From Limnanthes douglasii subsp. nivea (lineage: Eukaryota; Streptophyta; Magnoliopsida; Brassicales; Limnanthaceae): 64,000 nt of DNA. Made by a program: the position numbers and the translations under genes. Below the pieces are notes generated by a model. It did no database searches. It was given only the letters and a program-made list of their open reading frames with translations, and was not told where the DNA came from. The stretch spans positions 80,178,885-80,242,884 of the forward strand of contig JAUPFV010000005.1 of NCBI GenBank assembly GCA_036936605.1, given 5' to 3'. Of the stretch, positions 45,727 through 59,938 are shown one piece after another (position 1 is the first letter of the stretch; every line of letters begins with the position of its first letter).

Positions 45727-48700
45727 ATGTCGGGGGAAAATGTTAGGAAGACTAGAAGACGCAACAATCCAGGTGTTCGTGTAGTTGGAAGTAGGGTATA
45801 CGATTCCGAGAACGGTAAAACATGCCATCAGGTATCGTGAAAAATTTGAAATTGGAATATGCTTATCTTATCTGTTTCGTTTACGATGGATTGATTGATT
45901 CGATGGTGATGGTGAAGGTAAAAAGAATTGAAATGAAAATTTGCTGTCAGCCATAGTTGTTTTTATACTTGTTGTTGAATGAATTGCATATGGTTTTTTA
46001 GATTCATCATACAGAGAAGGGTTTCCATTCTAGTGTGGCTGCGAAATCTTTATCCACATGGATAATTATAATATACTATACCTTCATAAGGTTGAGTTTG
46101 GGTTAAAAGAAACATTTATTTAATATAAACTATGAAACCTGTCCAACACTTTTTTGGGTCAGTAACCACATGGCTCTTTTATATACATAAATTTGGTATT
46201 TCAAAAATTATTGAATCTGGTGTATATGTTTTATGCCAATAACCAATAAGTTTAAATTGTCTTGTCAAAATATAAAGTCCTAGCATAAATTCCGAACCAG
46301 AGAAGAGTAGCATTGATTTTTCTATATTCAGTTTAGGGTTCAAGACTTTATCCCATTGATGTTAATGGAGTCGGTTGATGTGGGATAAAAACCTTAATTC
46401 TCAAGTTTTACTTGCATTATGGTGTGTATTTTTTGATTTAATTATTTTGATTACAACCATATTTTGTTATATTTATCTATATAAATTTAATAACTTGTCA
46501 ATTTTATTTATTGGTTTTTCTTTTCTTATTTAAACCATGTGACGCAGTGCCGGCAGAAGACGATGGATTTTGTTGCATTGTGCAAGAATCTTATAGAGAA
46601 TAAGCGTTGTGTTATTAGCTATTGTCACAAATGTTTGCACAACAGGTTAGGCAATGAATGACACTTCTCTTCGCTTGTAGTTGTAGTTATCATTCATTAG
46701 TTTTCACCTTAATTAATTAGCTGTTCTGACTTCCAAGCGAACTCAGATATGGGGAGAACGCGGAAGAAGTGTCGGTGTTGGAAGGTTCGATCTGCCCTAG
46801 ATGCAAAGGGATCTGCAATTGCAGCGTTTGCATGTAGGTATTTTGGATATATATTATTTTACTTGTAACACACAGAGTGAGGCTAATGGTGCATGATCAT
46901 ATTGTGCTTTTCAGGAAAAAACGAGGCTGCAAACCTACTGGCATAATGGTCCACACTGCAAAGAGGACCGGATATTCTTCAGTCTCTGATCTGCTCCATG
47001 TCACTAATCTCGAGAGTTCATCTGACGAGATCGGCCAACATTTAAAGGAGTCCTCTACCAACAAGGTTTATATTCATTCAGTTTTGTTTCATCTTTTTTT
47101 ACCAAAATTTAAGTTTGATGGATATGAAATTTTCCATCTTTTGAAAGTTTCATGAGATTTATTAGAATTTTTAAAGCGCAACTGAGATAATGATTTCGTG
47201 GTATAACATAACTATTTTGGTTAATTTGTAGAACTCCAAGAGGAAGCCACCCATAGAAATTCTCAACTGCAGCAGCAGTGTCGACCATGCTACTCAGAAT
47301 TATGCTGAGGCCAGTGATATCACTAGGAAAAAACTGAAAAGGAAAGGGAAAGATAGAACTGATGTGGAAGAGAATAAAAGTAAGTTAAAAAAGATCCCAT
47401 TAGATGGTTCTCGGGCTGACGACGCTGGTGCCGATGGTGGACAAGGTTCGCGCAAAAAAAAGATTGATGTCTTAAAAGAAGTCTCCGACCTTCAATCAAA
47501 CAGTGCAGAGCATGAAAATGAAAGTGATGTTACCAAAGTAAAGGCAGCTAAGAGGTCTCGCAAACTTCACAACAAAGAGCCTGTTGCTGAACTTCAACTT
47601 CCTAAGCTCGCAATCTTAGAGACCGTTGCCGGTGTTAAATTACCTATAGAGGATGTGGGAAACGCATTGCAGCTCTTAGAATTTTGCGGAGCTTTTGGAA
47701 ATGTAAGTTTGAATCTCTTCTCATCCACCAATCCATTGCATAAAATTAATGTGCAATAATGTCTAAATCAAAGAGTTTGATAGTTTTCCTGTAAACCTTA
47801 ACCTTGTTTTATTTATACTGTCCATGTCATGTAACTAGGTACTTGACATGAAGGAAGGGCAAGCTAAATCTATAATTACTGAATTGGCACGGCCGAGACA
47901 TAGCCAAGAAGAACAATCTTCTCCCATTGTCCAAATTCTTATCCAACTATTGACACTGATACACGAAGATAAAGGAGAGAAGTATGCATTCAACTTTTGA
48001 TTATATATATGTTCCTAAATCTGTTTCTCATTATGTCATTTTGCTAATGTCCTTTTCTTATAATGTGGTTTAGGTCCTCATCATTCAGTCCAAATGAAAA
48101 AGATGGTTCTTGGATGCTAGCTCTGGGAAAATGCATTGCTGAATCTCAATGTAAACTGGAAGACTTCCCCACGGATTGTTTTAACCTAGGTGTCAATGAA
48201 TATTACAAGTTGGAAAGTTCAAGGAAACTTAAACTTCTAAACTTTATATGTGATGAGTCTCTTTGTACAAAGTAAGTAAAAATAGTCGACGGATCCAATC
48301 GTTACTTTTATTTGCCTTCGGAAGTTTGGAGTCTCTGGAGTTTCAAACATATATTTTTTGTTCTGAAACTGTAATATATATAGGGTTATGCGGGATTGTA
48401 TTGCCGATCAAAATTCAAAATTCGTTGCACAACAAAAAGAAGAAAAAAAGGAAGCAGCTGCAGCAAAAAAGAAGGTAGCCATTCACATTGAATTCTTTCA
48501 ACAAATATTTAGTACTTTCGTTCATTTCCATCTTATTTATATGTTTATATTTTTATGTAGGAAAAATATCTGAAACAAAAGCTAAGGGATGAGATTGCCA
48601 ACGCTATTCTAAAGAAAGAAGGGGTTCCATTATCAATTGCAGAGCACGACGCACTTGTTTCGCATGTAAAAGCGGAAGCAGAAGCAATCCATGTTGAGAG

Positions 48701-49516
48701 AATTAACAACACTAACACTATCAAAAGTATGTTTGAATTTTTTAATTCCGACCGCCATACATTTACTCGATATCAAAATCTTATCAAACATATTCAACTT
48801 CAAATATATTTAATCAAATTAGTTCTAAAACAAATTTTGGGTTATGATTTTTTAACTGTAGAGAGCCATAGAGCAGACGGTGTCAGAACGGAACCTATTG
48901 CGGTGGAAGCTAATGGTAACGCTTTGTGGGAACTAGAAGGCTATTCTGTAAAACCAAATATTATATATCAAGGTAAGGATGTATATTTTATTATATATTG
49001 TTACCTGATATGATTCAAAACTGTAAAAATATATTATGTTATGTGATGTTCATATTATGATTTGAGGCCTATATGTATTTTATATTGTCACCTTATATAC
49101 GATGCTTTTAGGCTATATATCAAGATAAGGCTAATATATCTTGTTATATAGTGTGGTATATTACATAATTTAATGTTAAATTTATGCATTTGTCTTTTCT
49201 AATTTTATAGATAGAGGTGCCACGTCTGATGGATTTTTGGGTCTGATGGATTTTTGGGCGATAAGTGGTTTTTGTTTGAAGCAGACCAATGGCATGAACT
49301 CGAAAATTATGTATCCAATGCAAGGTCAATTTATAATTATATATTATAATCAATATTTTTTACTTTTCTTTTTTCATAAAAATTAATGTTATTTTATTTT
49401 GCTTGTCAGAAAACAAAGAAAACATTGACGTGCCAGATTTTGGTCTGGTTTGGTTTGGATGTATGGGAAGAATTCATCGATATGGTATAAAATCAGTGAA
49501 CAACCCATCGAGATAA
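45727..49516 (+). CDS. CDCA7-like zf-4CXXC_R1 / DDT-domain protein, U4, frameshifted C-terminus
   Basis: Exons: 45727-45831, 46548-46645, 46747-46833, 46915-47065, 47232-47702, 47839-47981, 48074-48271, 48384-48474, 48561-48726, 48862-48972, 49211-49324, 49410-49516. The predicted 613-residue protein matches that of U3 in every exon compared, including Ser82 in the zinc finger and the 17-bp duplication (49225-49258). The new tail reads LMDFWAISGFCLKQTNGMNS and continues through exon 12 to a TAA at 49514-49516. Intron 1 is 5 bp shorter than in U3 (near 46087). If the last exons were skipped or the duplication bypassed by splicing the old tail could return, but no such site was seen. Confidence 0.85.
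49225..49258 (+). repeat. 17-bp tandem duplication in exon 11 (U4)
   Basis: Same duplication as at 40948-40981, so U3 and U4 share it by descent or gene conversion. Confidence 0.97.
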
Positions 49517-52500
49517 ACACGAACCTTTTGTGATTTTACTATATACTCTTTTTTATTTTCTTTATAGCAACAAGTCTTTTTGTTTTTTGGTTTCTTGTTT
49601 TTATTCGTAGACACAATGAGAGAAATTAATCGTGGAATAAAACTTGTACGTTTCAGTCACATGTTTTTGACATTGTATATCTAGTTTTGTTTTAGTAATA
49701 TTTTTTGGTGCAAGGTTGTTTGATTAGGGAAGAAGAGTCGTCTAATCAATGAATACTCCATCGAGATAAACACAATATTGGACTAAGGCAATGCCACCTA
49801 AGAACACACCATCAATATGGGTGGTGTGTATTTAGAAAATTATTAGTTTTAGACTAGTAGAAGAGTGTATATATATAGTATTATCCTATTTTGACTATGA
49901 ATTTTTATTCATCATGTAAGTGTTTATTTTGCGTATATAGAATGATTCATTATCCATTGGTGTTAATTCTATGAATACGGATAGGAATCTTATTTATTTT
50001 AAAATTTTCATGACGTGAAGAAAGACCATGCTTAATTTATAATTAATGAATCCACGCAAGCTACTCAATTCTACAAAAATAAATTTTGTCTAATTACCAA
50101 ATATCGAGACACTTCTTTGATTATTAACTCTCGTATTCCTTACGATATTCCTTTTTATTGGAGGTATAATATCATTGAATAATCCAAAACAAACACTGAT
50201 TGCATCTTCCACTATGGCTTCCTAGCTTGTTGTGCATTTCGAGACATCCAACTAGACATTTTGGCTATAAACTTTTGTCACATGAATGCGTATCATGGAG
50301 GGAATATGTTGGCGTGGCAGAAGATTAGAAGAGAAGCAACGATAAAACCCTAACCCTAGATTAGAGAAATAAGGAGACTCGGAGAAATAATTCCCAAAAT
50401 TTAGTTAATCAAAGTCTAACGGAAAAATAAAGTATAGGATGCTTTATATAGCACTACCCAAAACCCGAATTCCAAATAAGGGAAATTAAAAAAATGTTTA
50501 AAAATAAAATAAATAAATAAAATTAACGCTAAAATATTAAAACTAGTTTTTGAAGACTTTACAGGTCGAATTTGAGTATGAAACTTTGTGACATTGTCAA
50601 GTTTTGAAATCTGACGGGTTCGTCGAAATATTCGATTTGAGTACTTGATTGTCCCAATTCTGATACCTGAGAGGGAAACCACTCTGTCCGCAGTCTTCGC
50701 TACATCTATATATACAGACTTTCTGTATATATTGTGAGAATAATTCAGCATTTCAGTATTCAAACAATAACATGAGCTTGGTTAAGTGCACACATAGATA
50801 TCAAGTTCTTGTATGTTATAGAGAAGGTTGGGAATCGTCTAATTAGTGGAGGGGACATCGAAACAAACTCAATGTTGATACATTCTCTAAATAAGGCATT
50901 GGCACCCGATGCTTTCATAGATCACACCATTAATATGAGTGTTGTTTATTTAGAGAATTATTAGTTTCGGTAGGAGAATTTATAAGATATGTTTTATATA
51001 AAGGAGAATTTAAGAATAGTAGTGTATGATTATATTCCATATTATTCTAATATTATACACCGTAATAGACCTATGTCGTTGGTTATTGCGATATTTTAAA
51101 TATTTACGAATCTATATGCGGCTTATAATGCATTAAAAATGCTTCACTCCTATGTTGTCCATAACTATGTACGAGATTGTTAACTTTATATATGTGGCGA
51201 TAGAAATTAAGAACTATCATTTGTTGGATGCATCATATAGTAGCATATGATGACCAAAGTAGCAGATTGTTAGAATTTCTCTAATTGGATTGACCCTCAC
51301 ACGTTTAAATTGATGCACTTTACTATTTTCAAAATTATGAAAATGAATGTAATCGTATATCAAGTGATTGAAAAATAGATGAAATATGCATAAGGAAGGT
51401 AATTGTATCGAAATGAGGTTTATTCTGAATACTATAAAGGATTAGATTAGAAATAAAAATCTTAAGTAAAACATAAAGTTTTGGTATTATTTTGAAAATA
51501 ACAAAATAAGTTAGAGCTTATAGTCGGTAAAAATGAGAACTCAACAATTGTCTGTTTTCTTAGATTTAAAATTCAAAATCGAAATATTACATGTATATAT
51601 ATATAATGTGTGTATTTGTTTGAAATACGCTGATGAACCTCAAAATAAATTAGAAGAGTTGCCTTGGATTTTTTTTCAAGTGGGTGTGCCACTGAATTTT
51701 ATAAGTTAGATTGTAAGAGACAATTTTAACTACTAAACTTCAGTTGTAATGAATTTATTTGTATACAATAAACCACAACAATAAAAAATATAAATGCTGT
51801 TTTCATTTTTCCAATAGGGTTTTGAAATGATATTAATATGTTGAGTGTACATTGTTTGGACAATAAATTTATTATGTGATGAAGTTTCTTCGGTTTTGGC
51901 GCTTTAAATTCCTCAGGTAAGTCAAATTGTGAACAATTGATCCCTCAAATTCAAAAACCTCTTTTATCCATCGACGGACATTTTTAGCAATACATTTCTT
52001 CTTCATCTTATGCTAAAGAACTTCGTTAAAGATCATGTTTTACATTGAATATTTTATTCTTCATCATAAAATTATATCATTTATGTTTTGTTCTTCTCAC
52101 TTTTGCTTTCAAATCAAAAAAGCTAAAACACAAAATAACTTCTTGAATAAACTTAAGCCATGTTTATTTTAAAATATATGTACAAAACACTTCTCACTTT
52201 AAGTATCATAAGTCTGTCAATATCCTATTGCCATTGACTAAATATTTAAATGAGGACAGGAGCGAGAATGTACTATTAATCAAATTATATCACTCTAAGG
52301 CTAACCTATTTGTCCCTCAAAAAAGCCTCTCCATATATAATACATAATATTTCAAACCTTTGAATGAAAAACGATTTTATTATTTGATAATAAATAATTA
52401 TTACGAGAATGAGTAAATATAATTTTAACTTCATTAATAGATGATTCATTAGTATATACTTTCAACATGTTGTTACATTAGTATCGACTTCGAATAAATG

Positions 52501-53888
52501 TACTGCCCTTTGATTAGACAGGATTTTCCGAGTTGTATGCTTAACGTGATCCAAATTTAGATAATAAATTTGTGCGAACTATATTTCATTTTTTGCATTT
52601 ACGGAACATATAATATATTTGTTCTTTTACAACTAATAAATAGTAAGTCAAAATTTCTCGTTAATTTCTCTATGTTTTAATTTGTTCACCGTTTTTACTT
52701 TTCCTCCTTTCAATTATCTCGAATATAAATTTAGACACATATTCGACCGTAATATATATACAGACACATATAGCCGATAATAACATATAATCCATAATAA
52801 GCATCGTACTTTATTGTATTGACTTTTATTTTAATAAAAATACTCACCACAACAATAATTTATTCCTTAATAAAACTAATGTTTTCATCTTATTTTTTAC
52901 GGCTGGAATCACAAGCATAGCGGATCATTTTTAGACAACATAACAATATCTTTTTAGAAGTAGTCTAGTTGTTGTTACGAACCATTTTTGCTCCTTTCTG
53001 TTTTTCATGTTTAATTTCAATTGCAGTCATGATATTAATGAGTGTCATTTTAACTTCGCTCGTTTGTGATTCTTCGCGTGACGAAATTATAAGATAATTG
53101 TTCGTATTTGAACATTTTTTGAGATTACTGTTGACGAAATGATAAGATAATTGTTCAACTTTTTTGAGATTACTACTTTTACGTGCACGAGCTTATCAAT
53201 TGCGTTTTTTATCTGATCATATATTTGGGGATATAAGTGATTTTCGGTCAACAAAATTCATAATCAAAATGCTAAGATATAAAAAATATTTTATAATTTT
53301 TTTATATGGTTGTTATGTTTTTTTTTATATATTTCTAGCGGCCGAACTGTGTTGGTGAATAAGTTGAAGAAATGGTCCAAAATGATATTTATTATGTGTT
53401 TGTTTCATTTGTTTTTTTAACTTCTCCGACATTGGTTCATAGATGCAATGAATTTCGATGTCATTACCAACACTGTCCACTTGTATTTCTAAAAGTGAAA
53501 ATGGTAACAGTCAAATAAAACTTGGGTTAAAATTAGGATGCATATTTTTTTATATACGAACATATACGCAAGTTAATATTTTTTTAACTGAACAATAGAA
53601 CAAACCAAAATTTGTAGTTAAGTAACATCGAAATCCAAACACGATAAAAAATAACCACGTACAAAAATTAAAATATAAAGAAAAACTGCTCCATCAAAAT
53701 CAAAATACAATAAAAAATAACTTTTTTTAATGTATAGTTGATATTATTAAATAATAGTTATAGGCATGTGTGTACATATGATAAATTAATATTTGTTGAT
53801 AAAATAAACTAAGTAAAGAAAACGGTAGCGGAAGGAAGAGACACCAAAAATTCGGAATCGTTTGAATTTGATTTAGCGGGAGAAAACT
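49517..53888 (+). other. Post-gene region of U4 and spacer of U5
   Basis: Noncoding and colinear with the U4 spacer. The diverged direct repeats begin near 49725 and 50825; the micro-ORF module is at 50212-50259. The open frame at 50416-50763 (minus) is the counterpart of those at 34264 and 42139 and is not regarded as a gene. Confidence 0.7.
50212..50259 (-). other. Minus-strand micro-ORF of U5
   Basis: MSSWMSRNAQQARKP and stop; leader telo-box near 50344-50358 and TATA box near 50441-50451 (both on the complement). Confidence 0.38.
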
Positions 53889-53895
53889 TATAAAA
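53889..53895 (+). promoter_or_regulatory. TATA box of the U5 gene
   Basis: TATAAAA, 144 bp before the ATG at 54033. Confidence 0.7.
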
Positions 53896-54032
53896 CCCCA
53901 TTAACAATGGGGATTAAAGGACCCGCAGTCTACTCAATCTCCTACAAGCAGAATCTCATTAACAAAGAAAGAAGATTTGTCTTCTCTTTCCGCAAGCATT
54001 TTTTCTTTAGCAGTCGAGTACCAAAAGAAATA

Positions 54033-57000
54033 ATGTCGGGGGAAAATGTTAGGAAGACTAGAAGACGCAACAATCCAGGTGTTCGTGTAGTTGGAAGTAG
54101 GGTATACGATTCCGAGAACGGTAAAACATGCCATCAGGTATCGTGAAAAATTTGAAATTGGAATATGCTTATCTTATCTGTTTCGTTTACGATGGATTGA
54201 TTGATTCGATGGTGATGGTGAAGGTAAAAAGAATTGAAATGAAAATTTGCTGTCAGCCATAGTTGTTTTTATACTTGTTGTTGAATGAATTGCATATGGT
54301 TTTTTAGATTCATCATACAGAGAAGGGTTTCCATTCTAGTGTGGCTGCGAAATCTTTATCCACATGGATAATTATAATATACTATACCTTCATATCTTAA
54401 GGTTGAGTTTGGGTTAAAAGAAACATTTATTTAATATAAACTATGAAACCTGTCCAACACTTTTTTGGGTCAGTAACCACATGGCTCTTTTATATACATA
54501 AATTTGGTATTTCAAAAATTATTGAATCTGGTGTATATGTTTTATGCCAATAACCAATAAGTTTAAATTGTCTTGTCAAAATATAAAGTCCTAGCATAAA
54601 TTCCGAACCAGAGAAGAGTAGCATTGATTTTTCTATATTCAGTTTAGGGTTCAAGACTTTATCCCATTGATGTTAATGGAGTCGGTTGATGTGGGATAAA
54701 AACCTTAATTCTCAAGTTTTACTTGCATTATGGTGTGTATTTTTTGATTTAATTATTTTGATTACAACCATATTTTGTTATATTTATCTATATAAATTTA
54801 ATAACTTGTCAATTTTATTTATTGGTTTTTCTTTTCTTATTTAAACCATGTGACGCAGTGCCGGCAGAAGACGATGGATTTTGTTGCATTGTGCAAGAAT
54901 CTTATAGAGAATAAGCGTTGTGTTATTAGCTATTGTCACAAATGTTTGCACAACAGGTTAGGCAATGAATGACACTTCTCTTCGCTTGTAGTTGTAGTTA
55001 TCATTCATTAGTTTTCACCTTAATTAATTAGCTGTTCTGACTTCCAAGCGAACTCAGATATGGGGAGAACGCGGAAGAAGTGTCGGTGTTGGAAGGTTCG
55101 ATCTGCCCTAGATGCAAAGGGATCTGCAATTGCAGCGTTTGCATGTAGGTATTTTGGATATATATTATTTTACTTGTAACACACAGAGTGAGGCTAATGG
55201 TGCATGATCATATTGTGCTTTTCAGGAAAAAACGAGGCTGCAAACCTACTGGCATAATGGTCCACACTGCAAAGAGGACCGGATATTCTTCAGTCTCTGA
55301 TCTGCTCCATGTCACTAATCTCGAGAGTTCATCTGACGAGATCGGCCAACATTTAAAGGAGTCCTCTACCAACAAGGTTTATATTCATTCAGTTTTGTTT
55401 CATCTTTTTTTACCAAAATTTAAGTTTGATGGATATGAAATTTTCCATCTTTTGAAAGTTTCATGAGATTTATTAGAATTTTTAAAGCGCAACTGAGATA
55501 ATGATTTCGTGGTATAACATAACTATTTTGGTTAATTTGTAGAACTCCAAGAGGAAGCCACCCATAGAAATTCTCAACTGCAGCAGCAGTGTCGACCATG
55601 CTACTCAGAATTATGCTGAGGCCAGTGATATCACTAGGAAAAAACTGAAAAGGAAAGGGAAAGATAGAACTGATGTGGAAGAGAATAAAAGTAAGTTAAA
55701 AAAGATCCCATTAGATGGTTCTCGGGCTGACGACGCTGGTGCCGATGGTGGACAAGGTTCGCGCAAAAAAAAGATTGATGTCTTAAAAGAAGTCTCCGAC
55801 CTTCAATCAAACAGTGCAGAGCATGAAAATGAAAGTGATGTTACCAAAGTAAAGGCAGCTAAGAGGTCTCGCAAACTTCACAACAAAGAGCCTGTTGCTG
55901 AACTTCAACTTCCTAAGCTCGCAATCTTAGAGACCGTTGCCGGTGTTAAATTACCTATAGAGGATGTGGGAAACGCATTGCAGCTCTTAGAATTTTGCGG
56001 AGCTTTTGGAAATGTAAGTTTGAATCTCTTCTCATCCACCAATCCATTGCATAAAATTAATGTGCAATAATGTCTAAATCAAAGAGTTTGATAGTTTTCC
56101 TGTAAACCTTAACCTTGTTTTATTTATACTGTCCATGTCATGTAACTAGGTACTTGACATGAAGGAAGGGCAAGCTAAATCTATAATTACTGAATTGGCA
56201 CGGCCGAGACATAGCCAAGAAGAACAATCTTCTCCCATTGTCCAAATTCTTATCCAACTATTGACACTGATACACGAAGATAAAGGAGAGAAGTATGCAT
56301 TCAACTTTTGATTATATATATGTTCCTAAATCTGTTTCTCATTATGTCATTTTGCTAATGTCCTTTTCTTATAATGTGGTTTAGGTCCTCATCATTCAGT
56401 CCAAATGAAAAAGATGGTTCTTGGATGCTAGCTCTGGGAAAATGCATTGCTGAATCTCAATGTAAACTGGAAGACTTCCCCACGGATTGTTTTAACCTAG
56501 GTGTCAATGAATATTACAAGTTGGAAAGTTCAAGGAAACTTAAACTTCTAAACTTTATATGTGATGAGTCTCTTTGTACAAAGTAAGTAAAAATAGTCGA
56601 CGGATCCAATCGTTACTTTTATTTGCCTTCGGAAGTTTGGAGTCTCTGGAGTTTCAAACATATATTTTTTGTTCTGAAACTGTAATATATATAGGGTTAT
56701 GCGGGATTGTATTGCCGATCAAAATTCAAAATTCGTTGCACAACAAAAAGAAGAAAAAAAGGAAGCAGCTGCAGCAAAAAAGAAGGTAGCCATTCACATT
56801 GAATTCTTTCAACAAATATTTAGTACTTTCGTTCATTTCCATCTTATTTATATGTTTATATTTTTATGTAGGAAAAATATCTGAAACAAAAGCTAAGGGA
56901 TGAGATTGCCAACGCTATTCTAAAGAAAGAAGGGGTTCCATTATCAATTGCAGAGCACGACGCACTTGTTTCGCATGTAAAAGCGGAAGCAGAAGCAATC

Positions 57001-57722
57001 CATGTTGAGAGAATTAACAACACTAACACTATCAAAAGTATGTTTGAATTTTTTAATTCCGACCGCCATACATTTACTCGATATCAAAATCTTATCAAAC
57101 ATATTCAACTTCAAATATATTTAATCAAATTAGTTCTAAAACAAATTTTGGGTTATGATTTTTTAACTGTAGAGAGCCATAGAGCAGACGGTGTCAGAAC
57201 GGAACCTATTGCGGTGGAAGCTAATGGTAACGCTTTGTGGGGACTAGAAGGCTATTCTGTAAAACCAAATATTATATATCAAGGTAAGGATGTATATTTT
57301 ATTATATATTGTTACCTGATATGATTCAAAACTGTAAAAATATATTATGTTATGTGATGTTCATATTATGATTTGAGGCCTATATGTATTTTATATTGTC
57401 ACCTTATATACGATGCTTTTAGGCTATATATCAAGATAAGGCTAATATATCTTGTTATATAGTGTGGTATATTACATAATTTAATGTTAAATTTATGCAT
57501 TTGTCTTTTCTAATTTTATAGATAGAGGTGCCACGTCTGATGGATTTTTGGGCGATAAGTGGTTTTTGTTTGAAGCAGACCAATGGCATGAACTCGAAAA
57601 TTATGTATCCAATGCAAGGTCAATTTATAATTATATATTATAATCAATATTTTTTACTTTTCTTTTTTCATAAAAATTAATGTTATTTTATTTTGCTTGT
57701 TAGAAAACAAAGAAAACATTGA
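54033..57722 (+). CDS. CDCA7-like zf-4CXXC_R1 / DDT-domain protein, U5, intact C-terminus
   Basis: Exons: 54033-54137, 54859-54956, 55058-55144, 55226-55376, 55543-56013, 56150-56292, 56385-56582, 56695-56785, 56872-57037, 57173-57283, 57522-57618, 57704-57722. The exon lengths sum to 1737 bp, 578 residues plus stop. Exon 11 has no duplication and ends DKWFLFEADQWHELENYVSN before the short KQRKH tail, the same as the old U2 copy. This is therefore the only complete gene in the window with the ancestral end. Private changes are a Glu to Gly in exon 10 (NALWGLEG rather than NALWELEG) and a TTAG rather than TCAG acceptor before exon 12. Ser82 replaces the family Trp, as in U3 and U4. Confidence 0.88.
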
Positions 57723-58504
57723 AGTGCCAGATTTTGGTCTGGTTTGGTTTGGATGTATGGGAAGAATTCATCGATATGGTATAAAATCAGGGAACAACCC
57801 ATCGAGATAAACACGAACCTTTTGTGATTTTACTATATACTCTTTTTATTTTCTTTATAGCAACAAGTCTTTTTGTTTTTTGGTTTCTTGTTTTTATTCG
57901 TAGACACAATGAGAGAAATTAATCGTGGAATAAAACTTGTACGTTTCAGTCACATGATTTTGACATTGTATATCTAGTTTTGTTTTAGTAATATTTTTTG
58001 GTGCAAGGTTGTTTAATTAGGGAAGAAGAGTCGTCTAATCAATGAATACTCCATCGAGATAAACACAATATTGGACTAAGGCAATGCCACCTAAGAACAC
58101 ACCATCAATATGGGTGGTGTGTATTTAGAAAATTATTAGTTTTAGACTAGTAGAAGAGTGTATATATATAGTATTATCCTATTTTGACTATGAATTTTTA
58201 TTCATCATGTAAGTGTTTATTTTGCGTATATAGAATGATTCATTATCCATTGGTGTTAATTCTATGAATACGGATAGGAATCTTATTTATTTTAAAATTT
58301 TCATGACGTGAAGAAAGACCATGCTTAATTTATAATTAATGAATCCACGCAAGCTACTCAATTCTACAAAAATAAATTTTGTCTAATTACCAAATATCGA
58401 GACACTTCTTTGATTATTAACTCTCGTATTCCTTACGATATTCCTTTTTATTGGAGGTATAATATCATTGAATAATCCAAAACAAACACTGATTGCATCT
58501 TCCA

Positions 58505-58552
58505 CTATGGCTTCCTAGCTTGTTGTGCATTTCGAGACATCCAACTAGACAT
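58505..58552 (-). other. Minus-strand micro-ORF of U6
   Basis: MSSWMSRNAQQARKP and stop; telo-box near 58636-58650 and TATA box near 58734-58744 on the complement. Confidence 0.38.
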
Positions 58553-59880
58553 TTTGGCTATAAACTTTTGTCACATGAATGCGTATCATGGAGGGAATAT
58601 GTTGGCGTGGCAGAAGATTAGAAGAGAAGCAACGATAAAACCCTAACCCTAGATTAGAGAAATAAGGAGACTCGGAGAAATAATTCCCAAAATTTAGTTA
58701 ATCAAAGTCTAACGGAAAAATAAAGTATAGGATGCTTTATATAGCACTACCCAAAACCCGAATTCCAAATAAGGGAAATTAAAAAAAATGTTTAAAAATA
58801 AAATAAATAAATAAAATTAACGCTAAAATATTAAAACTAGTTTTTGAAGACTTTCAAGGTCGAATTTGAGTATGAAACTTTGTGACATTGTCAAGTTTTG
58901 AAATCTGACGGGTTCGTCGAAATATTCGATTTGAGTACTTGATTGTCCCAATTCTGATACCTGAGAGGGAAACCACTCTGTCCGCAGTCTTCGCTACATC
59001 TATATATAAAGACTTTCTGTATATATTGTGAGAATAATTCAGCATTTCAGTATTCAAACAATAACATGAGCTTGGTTAAGTGCACACATAGATATCAAGT
59101 TCTTGTATGTTATAGAGAAGGTTGGGAATCGTCTAATTAGTGGAGGGGACATCGAAACAAACTCAATGTTGATACATTCTCTAAATAAGGCATTGGCACC
59201 CGATGCTTTCATAGATCACACCATTAATATGAGTGTTGTTTATTTAGAGAATTATTAGTTTCGGTAGGAGAATTTATAAGATATGTTTTATATAAAGGAG
59301 AATTTAAGAATAGTAGTGTATGATTATATTCCATATTATTCTAATATTATACACCGTAATAGACCTATGTCGTTGGTTGTTGCGATATTTTAAATATTTA
59401 CGAATCTATATGCGGCTTATAATGCATTAAAAATGCTTCACTCCTATGTTGTCCATAACTATGTACGAGATTGTTAACTTTATATATGTGGCGATAGAAA
59501 TTAAGAACTATCATTTGTTGGATGCATCATATAGTAGCATATGATGACCAAAGTAGCAGATTGTTAGAATTTCTCTGATTGGATTGACCCTCACGCGTTT
59601 ATATTGATGCACTTTACTATTTTCAAAATTATGAAAATGAATGTAATCGTATATCAAGTGATTGAAAAATAGATGAAATATGCATAAGGAAGGTAATTGT
59701 ATCGAAATGAGGTTTATTCTGAATACTATAAAGGATTAGATTAGAAATAAAAATCTTAAGTAAAACATAAAGTTTTGGTATTATTTTGAAAATAACAAAA
59801 TAAGTTAGAGCTTATAGTCGGAAAAATGAGAACTCAACAATTGTTTGTTTTCTTAGATTTAAAATTCAAAATCGAAATAT

Positions 59881-59885
<5 letters not shown>

Positions 59886-59936
<51 letters not shown>
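59886..59936. repeat. Expanded TA microsatellite private to U6
   Basis: About 51 bp of TA repeats. The same site has about 20 bp at 35325 (U3), 10 bp at 43288 (U4) and 12 bp at 51594 (U5). Confidence 0.95.
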
Positions 59937-59938
<2 letters not shown>
